A stretch of DNA of 64,000 nucleotides from Pseudomonas azadiae (lineage in GTDB: Bacteria; Pseudomonadota; Gammaproteobacteria; Pseudomonadales; Pseudomonadaceae): NCBI RefSeq assembly GCF_019145355.1, contig NZ_JAHSTY010000002.1, positions 1,426,001-1,490,000 of the forward strand, in the 5' to 3' direction. The notes beneath the pieces were generated by a model. The model was given only the letters and a program-made list of their open reading frames with translations, did not search any database and had not been told where the DNA came from. Numbering within the stretch: position 1 is the stretch's first letter; the number at the start of each line of letters is the position of its first letter. Below, in pieces: positions 20,716 to 30,484 of the stretch. The translations under genes were made by a program, and so were the position numbers.

Positions 20716-20738
20716 CACAATGCTCCTCGCAGAATTTT

Positions 20739-23489
20739 TCAGCTTTCTTGATCATCAGAATTGATAAAGACATTGACCGGGAAATCCCCCAGCGCTGTGC
20801 TGACCAACAGCTCCTTGTCTGGTGTGACTGCGCCTGTGTGAAAAAGTCCCTTCCAGTGTTGGTTTGGCACGGCGAACGGTAATTTGACCCGCGTATCGCC
20901 CCAAACCTGCGCATTGATCTGCGGGTGCACACCGTTTTCAAGCAGTTGATGCGACCAGCGCGGTACCAGCACCAACAGCTGTTTGCCCTCATGTTCGCGA
21001 CAGAACGCGACCACGCGCTCGGCGTGCTTGCCTACCACTTCCAACGGGGTATAGGCGCCGTCGCGGAATAGCTCGGGATGGGCCGTGCGCAGGGCCAGGG
21101 CCTCGGCGATCAGCGCCTGTTTGATACGCCCGTCGCGCCAGTTGAACAGCAGTTCGCCAACGTCCGGTGGCGTATTCAGTGCCTGCTGCCGTGCGCTGAA
21201 ATCCACCGGGCGGCGGTTGTCCGGGTCCACCAGGCTAAAGTCCCAGAATTCGTCGCCCTGGTACAGGTCCGGCACGCCCGGCACGGTGATGCGAAGCAAG
21301 GATTGCGCCAGGCCATTGAGCGCACCGGCCGGCGCAATGGCCTGCGCGGCGTCGCCGATGGCGGTGCGCAGCACCTGGCCTTCGTCACTGAGCAACAGCC
21401 GTGACAGGAAGGCCTCGACGCCCTGTTCATAGGCCTCGTTGGGCGCGCTCCAACTGCTCTGCAATTTCGCTTCGCGCAGCGCCTTTTGCTGCCATTGCCA
21501 CAAGCGTTGTTTATAACCGTCAAAGTCAGCGTCTTGATCCAGCGGCCAACTGCCCAGCAACGCCTGGTAGAGGATCAGTTCATCACCGGCCGACGGCGCA
21601 TTGGCATCGGTACGCAACGGGGCGGCGAGGGTACGCCACTGTTCGACCTGCTCGACGTACCACGGCGCGCACTCACTGAGCACGGCCAGGCGTGCACGGG
21701 TGTCTTCGCCGCGCTTGTGGTCGTGGGTGGCGGTGGCCAGCAGGTTGTCCGGGAACGCCTGCAGACGCTCAGTGTTGACCTGATGAAACTCGGCCAACGG
21801 CGCGCTGAACTGCTCGGTACTGAAGCCCACGTCGTTGCGCGACAGCAAGACCGCCGAGCGATAGAACGCAGTGTCTTCCACTGCTTTGGCAGCGGCGGGC
21901 GAGGTCAGTTGCTGGAACCGCACGCAGGCATGCTTGAGGATCTTGCGCTCTCGGCCCAGCGGGCGCTTGCGCCAGGGCTGGCCGCCGAGCCATTTTTCCA
22001 GGTGATCGAGCACCGGCCAATCGCCTTCGCTCAAGGTCGTGCGCGCGCCTTCCATGGCCTGGCGGAAGATCTTGTCGTCTTCCGCGCTGCGGCCACGGGC
22101 GCTGATGTAGGTGCGGTACACCGGGAAGTGCACGATCAATTCCTGCAAGGCCCGGCGGATGGCGCCCAGGGTCATGTCGCGAGTCATCACATCATCGCGT
22201 GCCACTTGCAACAGGGCCTGGGCCACGCTTTCAAAGTCGCCGCCGAGGGAACCGTTGAGGATCTGCTGTCGCGCCAGCCGTGCCTCTTCCATAAACGCTG
22301 AAGGCCGTTCGCTGTGGCGCGTCCACAGCTCGGCCAACGGCGCAAAGCCGCTCGGGTCATGTTGCAGCAGTGAGAGCTGGTTCATGAATTCGTAGCCGGT
22401 GGTGCCGTCCACTTGCCAGTCTTTGCGCAGGGTTTCGCCTTCGCCGAGGATTTTCTCGACGAAGATCGGCAAATGCCGCTGCGGCGACAATGAATCGACA
22501 CGGCGGCGCAGCTTGCGGCAGTAGCCACGCGGGTCAGCCAGGCCGTCGATATGGTCGATGCGCAGGCCATCCACCAGGCCTTCGCTGATCAGTTCGAAAA
22601 TCTTGCCATGGGTGGCTTCGAACACAGCGGTACGTTCGACCCGCAGGCCGCCCAGTTCGTTGACATCAAAGAAGCGCCGCCAGTTGATATCGTCCGCCGC
22701 AGTGCGCCAGCTGGCGAGGCGGTAGGCCTGTTGTTCGAGCAACTGATGCAGACGTTCGAAGCCCTCCGGCTGGCGGCCGTCGAACTCGCTCAGGCGCTGC
22801 TCGATGGCGGGCAATACTTCGGTGGCGCGTTCCGCCAGGGCTTGTTTGAGCCACGCCGCCTCGTGGTAGGCGTCGTCCTGGTAGGCGAGGGCGCTGAAGC
22901 GGTCGGCGAGGGGCTTGAGCTGTTCGCCAGTGCCTAGAATCGCTGCGTAATCCTTGGGGCAGATCGGGAAACGGTGTTCGTAATGCTCGACGTAGAACGC
23001 ACCGTGGCTGGCATCGAAGTGCAAGGTCAGCGTGCCGTTCTGCAAGGCTTCGCCGTAGTCGCTGCCCAGGAACGGCATCAGCAGTTGACCCTTGAGCAAA
23101 GGGTCGGGCGAATGCCACTGGATATCGAAGAACTCACTGTAGGGGCTCAGTCGGCCCCACTCCAGCAGGTCCAGCCACCAGGGGTTATCGGCACCGCCCA
23201 CGGCCATATGGTTGGAGACGATATCGAGGATCAGCCCCATCTCGTGCTCACGCAGTGCAGCCACCAGGCGGCGCAAGGCCGCTTCGCCGCCAAGCTCCGG
23301 GTTGACGGTGGTCGGGTCGACTACGTCGTAGCCGTGCATGGAACCGGCGCGGGCGCTGAGCAGCGGCGAGGCGTACAGGTGGCTGATGCCGAGCTGGGCG
23401 AAATACGGCACCAGCGGCACCGCGTCATCGAGGGTAAAACCTTTATGGAATTGCAGGCGCTGGGTAGCGCGCAGGGGCAGTGCTTTCAT
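20739..23489 (-). CDS. treY: malto-oligosyltrehalose synthase TreY
   Basis: The 916-residue GH13_26 enzyme converts the reducing-end alpha-1,4 bond of malto-oligosaccharides to alpha,alpha-1,1, giving maltooligosyltrehalose. Family marks are HGYDVVDPTTVNPELGG near the N-terminus, GLRIDHIDGLADP (nucleophile Asp), FVEKILGEGE (acid/base Glu) and ATHDHKRGEDTRAR (third Asp). It overlaps malQ by 4 bp, implying coupled translation. It acts with TreZ of the same operon in cytoplasmic trehalose synthesis. Confidence 0.95.
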   Translation of the reverse strand: MKALPLRATQRLQFHKGFTLDDAVPLVPYFAQLGISHLYASPLLSARAGSMHGYDVVDPTTVNPELGGEAALRRLVAALREHEMGLILDIVSNHMAVGGADNPWWLDLLEWGRLSPYSEFFDIQWHSPDPLLKGQLLMPFLGSDYGEALQNGTLTLHFDASHGAFYVEHYEHRFPICPKDYAAILGTGEQLKPLADRFSALAYQDDAYHEAAWLKQALAERATEVLPAIEQRLSEFDGRQPEGFERLHQLLEQQAYRLASWRTAADDINWRRFFDVNELGGLRVERTAVFEATHGKIFELISEGLVDGLRIDHIDGLADPRGYCRKLRRRVDSLSPQRHLPIFVEKILGEGETLRKDWQVDGTTGYEFMNQLSLLQHDPSGFAPLAELWTRHSERPSAFMEEARLARQQILNGSLGGDFESVAQALLQVARDDVMTRDMTLGAIRRALQELIVHFPVYRTYISARGRSAEDDKIFRQAMEGARTTLSEGDWPVLDHLEKWLGGQPWRKRPLGRERKILKHACVRFQQLTSPAAAKAVEDTAFYRSAVLLSRNDVGFSTEQFSAPLAEFHQVNTERLQAFPDNLLATATHDHKRGEDTRARLAVLSECAPWYVEQVEQWRTLAAPLRTDANAPSAGDELILYQALLGSWPLDQDADFDGYKQRLWQWQQKALREAKLQSSWSAPNEAYEQGVEAFLSRLLLSDEGQVLRTAIGDAAQAIAPAGALNGLAQSLLRITVPGVPDLYQGDEFWDFSLVDPDNRRPVDFSARQQALNTPPDVGELLFNWRDGRIKQALIAEALALRTAHPELFRDGAYTPLEVVGKHAERVVAFCREHEGKQLLVLVPRWSHQLLENGVHPQINAQVWGDTRVKLPFAVPNQHWKGLFHTGAVTPDKELLVSTALGDFPVNVFINSDDQES

Positions 23490-25570
23490 CGGTCACGCTC
23501 ATAGGCTTGGTTACGCGCGACGGCCAGCAGCTCGAGGCGACGGGCAGCGCCGGCATTGTCGAGCAGGCTGGAGGCCTCACCCGGCAGGCGGCGGCGCCAA
23601 TTGGGGTGGGTGTCGGTGGTGCCGGGCAGGTTGGCTTGTTCCTCGATGCCCAGCGCATCTTCCAGCGGCAGCAATACCAGGGGCGCACGGGTGTGGCCGA
23701 GGTAGCGCACGCTGGCGTCGATCATGTGGTCGGTTTCATTGCGGATCTCTTCGACGAAGTTCTGCGGGTCCTGGCTCAAGGCCTGGCGCAGTGCCTGGCG
23801 TTCGCGCAGGCGGTGCTCACTCCATTGTTCCACGGTGGGGGCGTCGATCAGGCCGAGCTGGACGTTCCAGTCGATATCGCGGCTGTGCCACCAACCGTTG
23901 AGGGTCGGCAGGTCGTGGGTGCTGGTGGTGGCCAGCGCATTGTCGGGCCAGTCGAGGATCGGCTTGAATTGGCCTTCGTGGTCTTGTTCGAACAGCAGCA
24001 CACGCATGCCCAGGATCGAGCGGGCGATGAGCTTTTCACGCAGGCCGTCCGGCACGGTGCCCAGGTCTTCGCCGAGCACAATGGCTTGGTGGCGATGCGA
24101 TTCCAGTGCGAGCAGGCGCAACAGGTCATCCACCGGGAAATACAGGTACGCACCGTCCTGCGGCGAAGCGTCCATGGGCATCACCCACAAACGCTGCAAG
24201 CCCATGACATGGTCGATACGCAGGCCGCCGGCATGGGCGAAATTGGCGCGCAGCATTTCGATGAATGCGCGAAAGCCATTGCGCTTGAGGCCTTCGGGGG
24301 AGAAGGCGGAAATGCCCCAGCCTTGGCCGGCACGGTTGAGAATGTCGGGTGGCGCGCCCACGGTCAGGTCGGCGAGCAATTCATCCTGGCGGCTCCACGC
24401 CTGGCTGCCGCCGCCGTCGGCGCCTACGGCCAGGTCGGCGATCAGGCCCACGCCCATGCCGCTGCCACGCGCGGCTTGTTGCGCGCGCGCCAGGCAGCGG
24501 GCGATCAGCCATTGGCTGAACGCGTAGTAACCGATTTCATCGGGATGTTCTTCGGCGAACCTGGCCAGTGCCGGGCTCTGCGGGCTACGCCACTCCTCGG
24601 GCCAGTGGCGCCAATCCAGGCTTTCACCGGCGGCGGCACGCGCTGCTTGTACAGCTTCGAAGCGGCAGTGGTTTTCCAGGGCCTCGCCACCGACCTGGCG
24701 GAAGCTCAGGAAATCGGCATGTTGCGGGTGATGGCCGTGGCGGAAGTCCTCATACAGTGCGCGCAACAGGCGCTGCTTGGCGTTGGCGGCGGTGGGCCAG
24801 TCGATCAGGCTGTGCTGTTCCAAGTCGTGCAGCTCATCGGTCAGGCCGATGGCTTCGATGGCGTTGCGCACTTCGCGCTCGCCCAGAATGCAGCCCGGCG
24901 AGGCGTACAAACTGTTGAGGAACAACCGACTCGAGGGCGAATACGGGCTGAACCGGCCGGTGTCGGCGCTGAACATCGCGTGCATTGGGCTGATCGCCAA
25001 CGCATCCGCGCCGCGCTCGGCGGCCGAGCGGGCCAGGTGTTCCAGCGCCAGGGTGTCGCCAAAGCCGCCATCGCCCAGGCGGCGAAGGGCATAGAGCTGG
25101 GCGCTGAGGCCCCAGGCACGGGCGGGTTGGGTGTCGACGGCTTCGGCCACGCTGTAGCAGTGGGCAGGGGCCACAGCGAGGGTGAAGGTCTGGTCGGCGA
25201 TATGCACCTGGTGATACCCCAGCGCGATGATGCCGGGCAGCACGGCATCGCCATCGAGCCGCAGTTCCAGGGTTTCGCCCTCTTCAAGGCTGACACGGCA
25301 CAGGGTGTCGGGTTCAAAGTAGCGCGCCAGGTCCAGGCTTTCGCCGCTGTCGATGGTCATCAACGGTGGCAGGACTTTGTTCTGCTGCTCCTGCTCCAGT
25401 TCGCGCAGGCTGGCGTCGATCTCGGCGTCCGTGTCGGCCGGATGGCCCAGGCCTTTGAGAACGGCGCGCAAGGCGTCGGGTTTCACTCGTTGCGGGCGGC
25501 CGTTTGCGTCGATCCAATCGACGGCCAGTCCCGCTCGGCTGGCGAGGATTTCCAGGTTCGCTTCGCTCAA
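23486..25570 (-). CDS. malQ: 4-alpha-glucanotransferase MalQ (amylomaltase)
   Basis: The 694-residue GH77 protein carries the amylomaltase motifs LRIDHVMGLQRLWVMP (catalytic Asp), VLGEDLGTVPDGLR (Glu) and TSTHDLPTLNGWW (Asp). It has an N-terminal extension of about 150 residues, as in proteobacterial MalQ. The start is TTG at 25570, overlapping the treZ stop as TTGA, with GGAGAG inside the treZ end as ribosome site. MalQ disproportionates short maltodextrins and so balances chain length for TreY/TreZ and GlgX products. Confidence 0.93.
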   Translation of the reverse strand: MSEANLEILASRAGLAVDWIDANGRPQRVKPDALRAVLKGLGHPADTDAEIDASLRELEQEQQNKVLPPLMTIDSGESLDLARYFEPDTLCRVSLEEGETLELRLDGDAVLPGIIALGYHQVHIADQTFTLAVAPAHCYSVAEAVDTQPARAWGLSAQLYALRRLGDGGFGDTLALEHLARSAAERGADALAISPMHAMFSADTGRFSPYSPSSRLFLNSLYASPGCILGEREVRNAIEAIGLTDELHDLEQHSLIDWPTAANAKQRLLRALYEDFRHGHHPQHADFLSFRQVGGEALENHCRFEAVQAARAAAGESLDWRHWPEEWRSPQSPALARFAEEHPDEIGYYAFSQWLIARCLARAQQAARGSGMGVGLIADLAVGADGGGSQAWSRQDELLADLTVGAPPDILNRAGQGWGISAFSPEGLKRNGFRAFIEMLRANFAHAGGLRIDHVMGLQRLWVMPMDASPQDGAYLYFPVDDLLRLLALESHRHQAIVLGEDLGTVPDGLREKLIARSILGMRVLLFEQDHEGQFKPILDWPDNALATTSTHDLPTLNGWWHSRDIDWNVQLGLIDAPTVEQWSEHRLRERQALRQALSQDPQNFVEEIRNETDHMIDASVRYLGHTRAPLVLLPLEDALGIEEQANLPGTTDTHPNWRRRLPGEASSLLDNAGAARRLELLAVARNQAYERDR

Positions 25571-27318
25571 GGGTGCTCTCCAACAGGGAATAAGGTGACG
25601 CGGGCGCTGAACGGCGGCAGGTGTGCGCCATCGTTGACAGGCGTTTCGAACAGGACATGTTCCGTCGCGGGACGATCCAGGGGCGTAGCGCTGAGGTTCA
25701 GATCAATCTGCAACAGGCTGCCGTTGCCCAGGCGCCAACGCGCACTCACCGCGCCGTCGGCCAGCACCTCGGCGCCCAGCGTCACGCTGCCGGGCAGGTT
25801 CGGCACAATGTGCTGGTGGCGCAGGCTCAGCAGTTGGCGATAGAACTGGGTGTGCGCGTTCTCGGTAAAGCTGGGCGTGGTCTGCAGGAACGTCGCCAAG
25901 GCATTCGGATCAGGGATGCGCTCGCGTCGCTGCGGGTCCTTGAAGGCGGCAAAATCGGCAAATTCGTTGCGCCGGCCCTCACGCACCGCTTCGGCCAGTT
26001 CGCCATGGTGGTCGGTGAAAAACAGGAAAGGCTCGCTGGCGTTGGTTTCATCGCCCATGAACATCAGCGGAATCATCGGCGACAACAGCAGCAAGGCGGT
26101 CGCCGCCTGCAAGGCCTGGGGCGGGCAGAGCTGGTGCAGGCGCTCGCCCAGGGCACGATTGCCGATCTGGTCGTGGTTCTGCAAGAACGCCACAAAGGCG
26201 CTCGGTGGCAGATGCCCACTGGGTTCGCCACGCTCATGGCCATGTCGTGTGGTGTGGCCCTGGTAGATGAAGCCTTCACCCAGGCAGCGTGCGAGCTTGG
26301 CCGTAGGCTCCTCGGCAAAATCGCTGTAATAGGCGTCGGTTTCGCCGGTCAGCAACACGTGCAGCACGTTGTGGAAGTCGTCGTTCCATTGCGCGTCGAA
26401 GTCCAAGTCGTCCTGCAGCAGGCTGGCCTGGTTAAGCTCGTTTTCCAGCATCAGCCACACGTGTCGGCCGGCGTCCACTTGCTCGCGGACCCGGTGGGCC
26501 AGCTCCCTGAGAAAATCCGGGTTGTCGATGGCATGCACCGCGTCCAGGCGCAGGCCGTCGAAGCGGTATTCAAGCAGCCACATCAGCGCGTTATCCAGGA
26601 AGAAATCCCGAACCTGGCGACGATTGAAGTCGATGCCGGCGCCCCATGGCGTGTGGACGTCTTCCTGGAAGAAGCCCTTGGCATACTGGCCCAGGTAATT
26701 ACCATCGGGGCCGAAGTGGTTGTAGACCACGTCAAGGATCACCGCCAGGCCCTGTTCATGGGCGCTGTCGATCAGGTGCTTGAGCTGTTCGGGTGTCCCG
26801 TAGGAGGCTTGGGGCGCGTAGGGCAGAACCCCGTCATAGCCCCAGTTGCGCTCACCGGGAAATTGCGCCAAAGGCATCAATTCGATCGCGGTGACGCCCA
26901 GCTCGGCCAGGCGTGGCAGGTGCTTCTCGACGCCGGCGTAGCCACCCATCGCGCCGACGTGCAGCTCATAGATGACGGCTTCGTGCCAGGGGCGGCCCTG
27001 CCAGTTGGCGTTGCGCCATTGGTAGGCGAGCGGGTCGACCACCACGCTCCAGCCATGCACGTCCGAGGCCTGGGCCCGGGACGCAGGGTCGGGGACATCT
27101 TTTTCGCCGTCGATATTGAAGCGGTAGCGCGTGCCCGCCGGGCACGCTATTTCGGTTTCAAACCAGCCCTCGGCCTGGGGCAGCATGGCGACCGATTTGC
27201 CCCCTTCCAATTCAACGCTGACATAAAACGCATCTGGCGCCCACAAGGCGAAACGCGTGTGTTGCGCGTCCAGCATGATTGCGCCGTGGGGCCAGGTTTC
27301 CAGAGTCCGTAAAGGCAT
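25567..27318 (-). CDS. treZ: malto-oligosyltrehalose trehalohydrolase TreZ
   Basis: The 583-residue protein has an N-terminal beta-sandwich (CBM48-like, about 1-105) and a GH13_10 barrel with GLRLDAVHAI, VWLMLENELNQ and VAFLQNHDQIGNR as catalytic regions. It cleaves trehalose from the maltooligosyltrehalose made by TreY. GAGAGG lies about 9 nt before the ATG. The 20-bp gap to glgA and the 4-bp overlap with malQ show a tight operon. Confidence 0.95.
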   Translation of the reverse strand: MPLRTLETWPHGAIMLDAQHTRFALWAPDAFYVSVELEGGKSVAMLPQAEGWFETEIACPAGTRYRFNIDGEKDVPDPASRAQASDVHGWSVVVDPLAYQWRNANWQGRPWHEAVIYELHVGAMGGYAGVEKHLPRLAELGVTAIELMPLAQFPGERNWGYDGVLPYAPQASYGTPEQLKHLIDSAHEQGLAVILDVVYNHFGPDGNYLGQYAKGFFQEDVHTPWGAGIDFNRRQVRDFFLDNALMWLLEYRFDGLRLDAVHAIDNPDFLRELAHRVREQVDAGRHVWLMLENELNQASLLQDDLDFDAQWNDDFHNVLHVLLTGETDAYYSDFAEEPTAKLARCLGEGFIYQGHTTRHGHERGEPSGHLPPSAFVAFLQNHDQIGNRALGERLHQLCPPQALQAATALLLLSPMIPLMFMGDETNASEPFLFFTDHHGELAEAVREGRRNEFADFAAFKDPQRRERIPDPNALATFLQTTPSFTENAHTQFYRQLLSLRHQHIVPNLPGSVTLGAEVLADGAVSARWRLGNGSLLQIDLNLSATPLDRPATEHVLFETPVNDGAHLPPFSARVTLFPVGEHP

Positions 27319-27338
27319 CTATAAAAACCTCTCTTTGA

Positions 27339-28895
27339 TTATTTGACTGATTTCCCCAAGGCCTTGGCGACAAGCTGTTCGTACAGTTCGGCGTAGGGTT
27401 CCACCGCCTGGCTCCAGTTGAAGGGGCGGGTCATTGCCCGGCAACGCATGGCGTTGAGCAGGTCAGGGAAGGCGAACACCTTGAACGCGCGGCTCAGGGC
27501 TTCCTTGTAGCTGTCGACGGTGGATTCATTGAACAGGAAGCCCGTCACACCGTTTTCGATGGTGTCGGCCAAGCCCCCGGTGTTACGTGCAACGGGCAGC
27601 GAACCGAAGCGCTGCGCATACATCTGGCTCAGGCCGCAGGGCTCGTAGCGCGACGGCATCAACAGGAAGTCGCTGCCGGCGAACATGCGACGGGCATCGG
27701 TCTCGTTGAAGCCGATGCGCACGCCGATCTGGCCTGGGAAGCGCAGCGCCAGTTCACGCATGGCGTTCTCTTCCTCGGGCTCGCCGCGACCGATGATCGC
27801 GATCTGCCCACCTTGCTCGACGATAAAGCTGGCAACGGCTTCGGTGAGGTCCAGGCCTTTCTGGAACACCAGGCGGGACACCACAGCGAACAGCGGGCCA
27901 GTGGACTCATTCAAGCCAAACAGCTCGCGTACTTGCGCAGCGTTGATGGCCTTGCCTTCCCAGTCGCCCACGTTGAAGTTGTGGGTCAGGTGCGGGTCAG
28001 TCGAGGTTTCCCAGCTGTCTTCGATGCCGTTGGGGATGCCGCTGAGCAAACCTTGCTGGGTCTTGCTGGCCAGGAAGCCGTCAAGGCCGCAACCGAATTC
28101 AGGGGTGGTGATTTCCTGGGCGTAAGTGGCGCTTACCGTGGTGATGTGGCTGGAATAGGCCATGCCGGCCTTGAGGAACGACATCTTGCCGTAGAACTCC
28201 ATGCCTTCCTGTTGCAAGGCGTGGGGCGGGATGCCCAGCTCAGGCGTGCAACCCAGGCTCACCACGCCCTGGTACGCCAGGTTGTGGATGGTGAACAGCG
28301 TCGGGGTGCGTGAACCACGCCAGTGCATGTACGCCGGCGCCAGGCCGGCCGGCCAGTCGTGGGCGTGCACCAGGTCCGGGCACCAGTGGATCTGCGCCAG
28401 GTTGGCGGCCATGTCGGCGGCGGCCAGACCCAGGCGGGCGAAACGAATATGGTTGTCCGGCCAGTCGCGGCCGTTGTTGGCGCCGTAAGGGGTGCCTTCG
28501 CGCTCGTAGAGTTCAGGGCAGATCAGCACATAGATGACCAGGCCGTCCTTGAGGTCCATGCGCCCGATCTTGCACGGCGGCAGCGCGGCGTGGCCACCCA
28601 GCTCGCCGATGATGTGAATCGGGTTGTCGCTTTCCATCACCTGCGGGTAGCCGGGGATCAACACGCGCACATCGTGCAAGTGAGCCATGGCGCGGGGCAG
28701 GGCCGCCGACACATCGCCCAGGCCGCCGGTTTTCACCAGGTCGGCAAACTCGGAGGTAACAAACAGCACCTTCTTTCGATTGGGGTTATGACTGGACACC
28801 GGCCGCACCGTATTGAGGTCGACTACCAAAGAGGTCGACCCGCCAACTGGCTGACTAACACGCTCTCCCTGAATACTTGCTGCGGCACTGATCAT
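27339..28895 (-). CDS. glgA: glycogen synthase GlgA (ADP-glucose type)
   Basis: ATG 28895 with GGAGAG just upstream is chosen over an in-frame TTG four codons earlier. The protein has 518 residues. It shows GT5 features: the ADP-glucose site VKTGGLGDVSAALP (about residue 55) and the C-terminal acid-rich RYEPCGLSQMYAQRFG. An N-terminal extension of about 40 residues precedes the GT-B fold. GlgA is first in the operon and would make the linear alpha-1,4-glucan that TreY/TreZ convert to trehalose. No glgC or glgB is in this window, so the source of ADP-glucose lies elsewhere. Confidence 0.94.
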   Translation of the reverse strand: MISAAASIQGERVSQPVGGSTSLVVDLNTVRPVSSHNPNRKKVLFVTSEFADLVKTGGLGDVSAALPRAMAHLHDVRVLIPGYPQVMESDNPIHIIGELGGHAALPPCKIGRMDLKDGLVIYVLICPELYEREGTPYGANNGRDWPDNHIRFARLGLAAADMAANLAQIHWCPDLVHAHDWPAGLAPAYMHWRGSRTPTLFTIHNLAYQGVVSLGCTPELGIPPHALQQEGMEFYGKMSFLKAGMAYSSHITTVSATYAQEITTPEFGCGLDGFLASKTQQGLLSGIPNGIEDSWETSTDPHLTHNFNVGDWEGKAINAAQVRELFGLNESTGPLFAVVSRLVFQKGLDLTEAVASFIVEQGGQIAIIGRGEPEEENAMRELALRFPGQIGVRIGFNETDARRMFAGSDFLLMPSRYEPCGLSQMYAQRFGSLPVARNTGGLADTIENGVTGFLFNESTVDSYKEALSRAFKVFAFPDLLNAMRCRAMTRPFNWSQAVEPYAELYEQLVAKALGKSVK

Positions 28896-29273
28896 AGTTC
28901 TCTCCAACGTGTTGGTTAGCTAATGGCCCGCTGCCATTAGCTCGATGACCGCTTCCTGCGGCCAAGCGCACAAGCGCACGACAATCTGGCAAGGCGTATG
29001 CCAGTTGCACGGTTAACTGAAAAAGATTGGATGGACGGGCATGTAGCGTGAATCGCGGAGTGCTCGCCTTGCCTTAAAACTTGACCAAGGGCCGAGTTGA
29101 AAAGTTTAGTTTTTTTGCGGGGTTTTTGTTTTGGAAGGGACCCATCGGTCAGGAGTCTAGGACAGATCCCAGAGCCTGTAGGGTTTTCAGACGAATTTTG
29201 TAGGACGAAAAACTTTTAACGATATGCCCATTGCGGTGATCTCACGATTCTGTCGTGGGTGTGTGCGCGTGGA
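28896..29273. other. glgA upstream region
   Basis: About 380 bp between the glgA start and a REPIN contain no convincing gene. The stretch includes T-runs near 29108-29134 and several AGGA motifs on the plus strand (for example 29150-29210), which I could not tie to a known RNA. The glgA promoter should lie here, but I could not place -35/-10 elements with confidence. Confidence 0.35.
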
Positions 29274-29408
29274 TGTAGTGAGCGGGCTTGCCCCGCGCTG
29301 GGTGGCGAAGCCGCCCCAACAAGAGACACCGCCGCGTTCCAGGAAAACTCCGGTCGCCCGGTTTGGGGCGGCTTCGCCACCCAGCGCGGGGCAAGCCCGC
29401 TCACTACA
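29274..29408. repeat. REPIN (inverted REP doublet), copy 1
   Basis: The element is bounded by tgtagtgagcgggcttgccc and its inverse gggcaagcccgctcactaca, with inner arms ggcgaagccgcccca / tggggcggcttcgcc. The length is 135 bp and the central stretch is variable. Five copies of this element occur in the window. Confidence 0.9.
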
Positions 29409-29441
29409 AGGAATCGCCGGCATCGGGAGATGGCAATGGCG

Positions 29442-29519
29442 TTGCACCGGGGTAGTGCGTTAGCGGAGCAGGCAGATGTCAAGGGTTTTGCACCAGCGTG
29501 GTGCGTCAGCCGAGCAGGC
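29442..29519. repeat. imperfect 32-bp direct repeat at a gene 3' end
   Basis: Two 32-bp segments, 29442-29473 and 29488-29519, both run ttgcacc...gtgcgt.agc.gagcaggc and differ at six positions. The second contains the last codons and stop of the D-2-hydroxyacid dehydrogenase gene. The pair looks like a local duplication of the gene end. Confidence 0.6.
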
Positions 29520-30459
29520 GAATGGGTGCGCCATTGGCCCATGCCTGGATGTCTTCGATCATCTGCCCATAGAACTGCCGATAATTCTGTTCGCTCACGT
29601 AACCCACATGCGGCGTGGCCAGTACATTCGGCAAGCGGCGGAACGGGTGGTCCAACGGCAGTGGCTCCTCGGCAAATACATCCAGCGCCGCTGCAGCCAA
29701 GCGTCCGCTTTGCAGTGCCTGCACCAGCGCCGCCTCATCCACGATCGGCCCGCGTGCGGTGTTGACCAGGCGGGCGCCGGGTTTCATCCAGCCCAGCGCC
29801 TGGGCATCCACCAGCCCGCGGCTGCGCTCGCTGAGCACCAAGTGAATGGTGAGGATGTCTGCCTGTTCGAACAGCGCCTTCTTGCTGACCCACGTCACGC
29901 CCGACTCGGCCGCCCGTTGCGGCGTGAGGTTTTCACTCCAGGCAATCACCCGCATGCCGAACACCTGGGCGAACTGCGCGACTTTCTGGCCAATGCTGCC
30001 CAGGCCGAGAATGCCCAGGGTCTTGCCATACAGGTCACCGCCCAGGCCAACCTGCCAGTTGCCGGCACGCAACGCGTTGGCTTCGGCCACCAGGTTGCGG
30101 GTCGAAGCCATGATCAGCGCCCAGGTCAGTTCCGGCGCCGCTTGTTTATAGCTGTCGGTGCCGCAAACCTGGATGCCCAGGGCCTTGGCTGCGGGGATGT
30201 CGATGGCGGCGTTGCGCATGCCGCCGGTCACCAGCAGTTTCAGCGCCGGCAAACCTTGCATCAGGGCTTTGTCGAAGCGGGTGCGTTCGCGCATCAGGCA
30301 AATCACCTCGAAGCTCTTCAAACGCTCGATCAGGGTCGCGGTGTCCGCCGGGTAATCGTGCAGGAAATGCACCTGGCCCACAGTGTCCAGAACCGACCAG
30401 TCCACCACGCCGCTGGCGACGTTCTGCCAATCATCAATGACCGCGATCTGTACCGACAT
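29506..30459 (-). CDS. D-2-hydroxyacid dehydrogenase family protein
   Basis: The 317-residue protein has the D-isomer-specific 2-hydroxyacid dehydrogenase layout: a split substrate domain and an internal NAD domain with GILGLGSIGQ (about residue 150). The catalytic trio appears as Arg in VNTARGP, Glu in DVFAEEPL and His in LATPHVGY. The substrate (2-oxo acid such as glyoxylate, hydroxypyruvate or other) cannot be assigned. GAGG precedes the ATG. The hydrolase-like gene upstream on the same strand ends 26 bp away. Confidence 0.88.
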   Translation of the reverse strand: MSVQIAVIDDWQNVASGVVDWSVLDTVGQVHFLHDYPADTATLIERLKSFEVICLMRERTRFDKALMQGLPALKLLVTGGMRNAAIDIPAAKALGIQVCGTDSYKQAAPELTWALIMASTRNLVAEANALRAGNWQVGLGGDLYGKTLGILGLGSIGQKVAQFAQVFGMRVIAWSENLTPQRAAESGVTWVSKKALFEQADILTIHLVLSERSRGLVDAQALGWMKPGARLVNTARGPIVDEAALVQALQSGRLAAAALDVFAEEPLPLDHPFRRLPNVLATPHVGYVSEQNYRQFYGQMIEDIQAWANGAPIRLLG

Positions 30460-30484
30460 TCACCAGTGCCTCGAAAAGATGGGG

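Noticed and set aside
29132..29215. Cluster of AGGA motifs upstream of glgA, considered as an RsmY/Z-like RNA
   Set aside because: No hairpins presenting the motifs and no terminator were seen.
29187..29765. Several frames reading SGLAPRW or ASPPSAGRARSL
   Set aside because: These are translations of REPIN sequence and recur at every REPIN copy.
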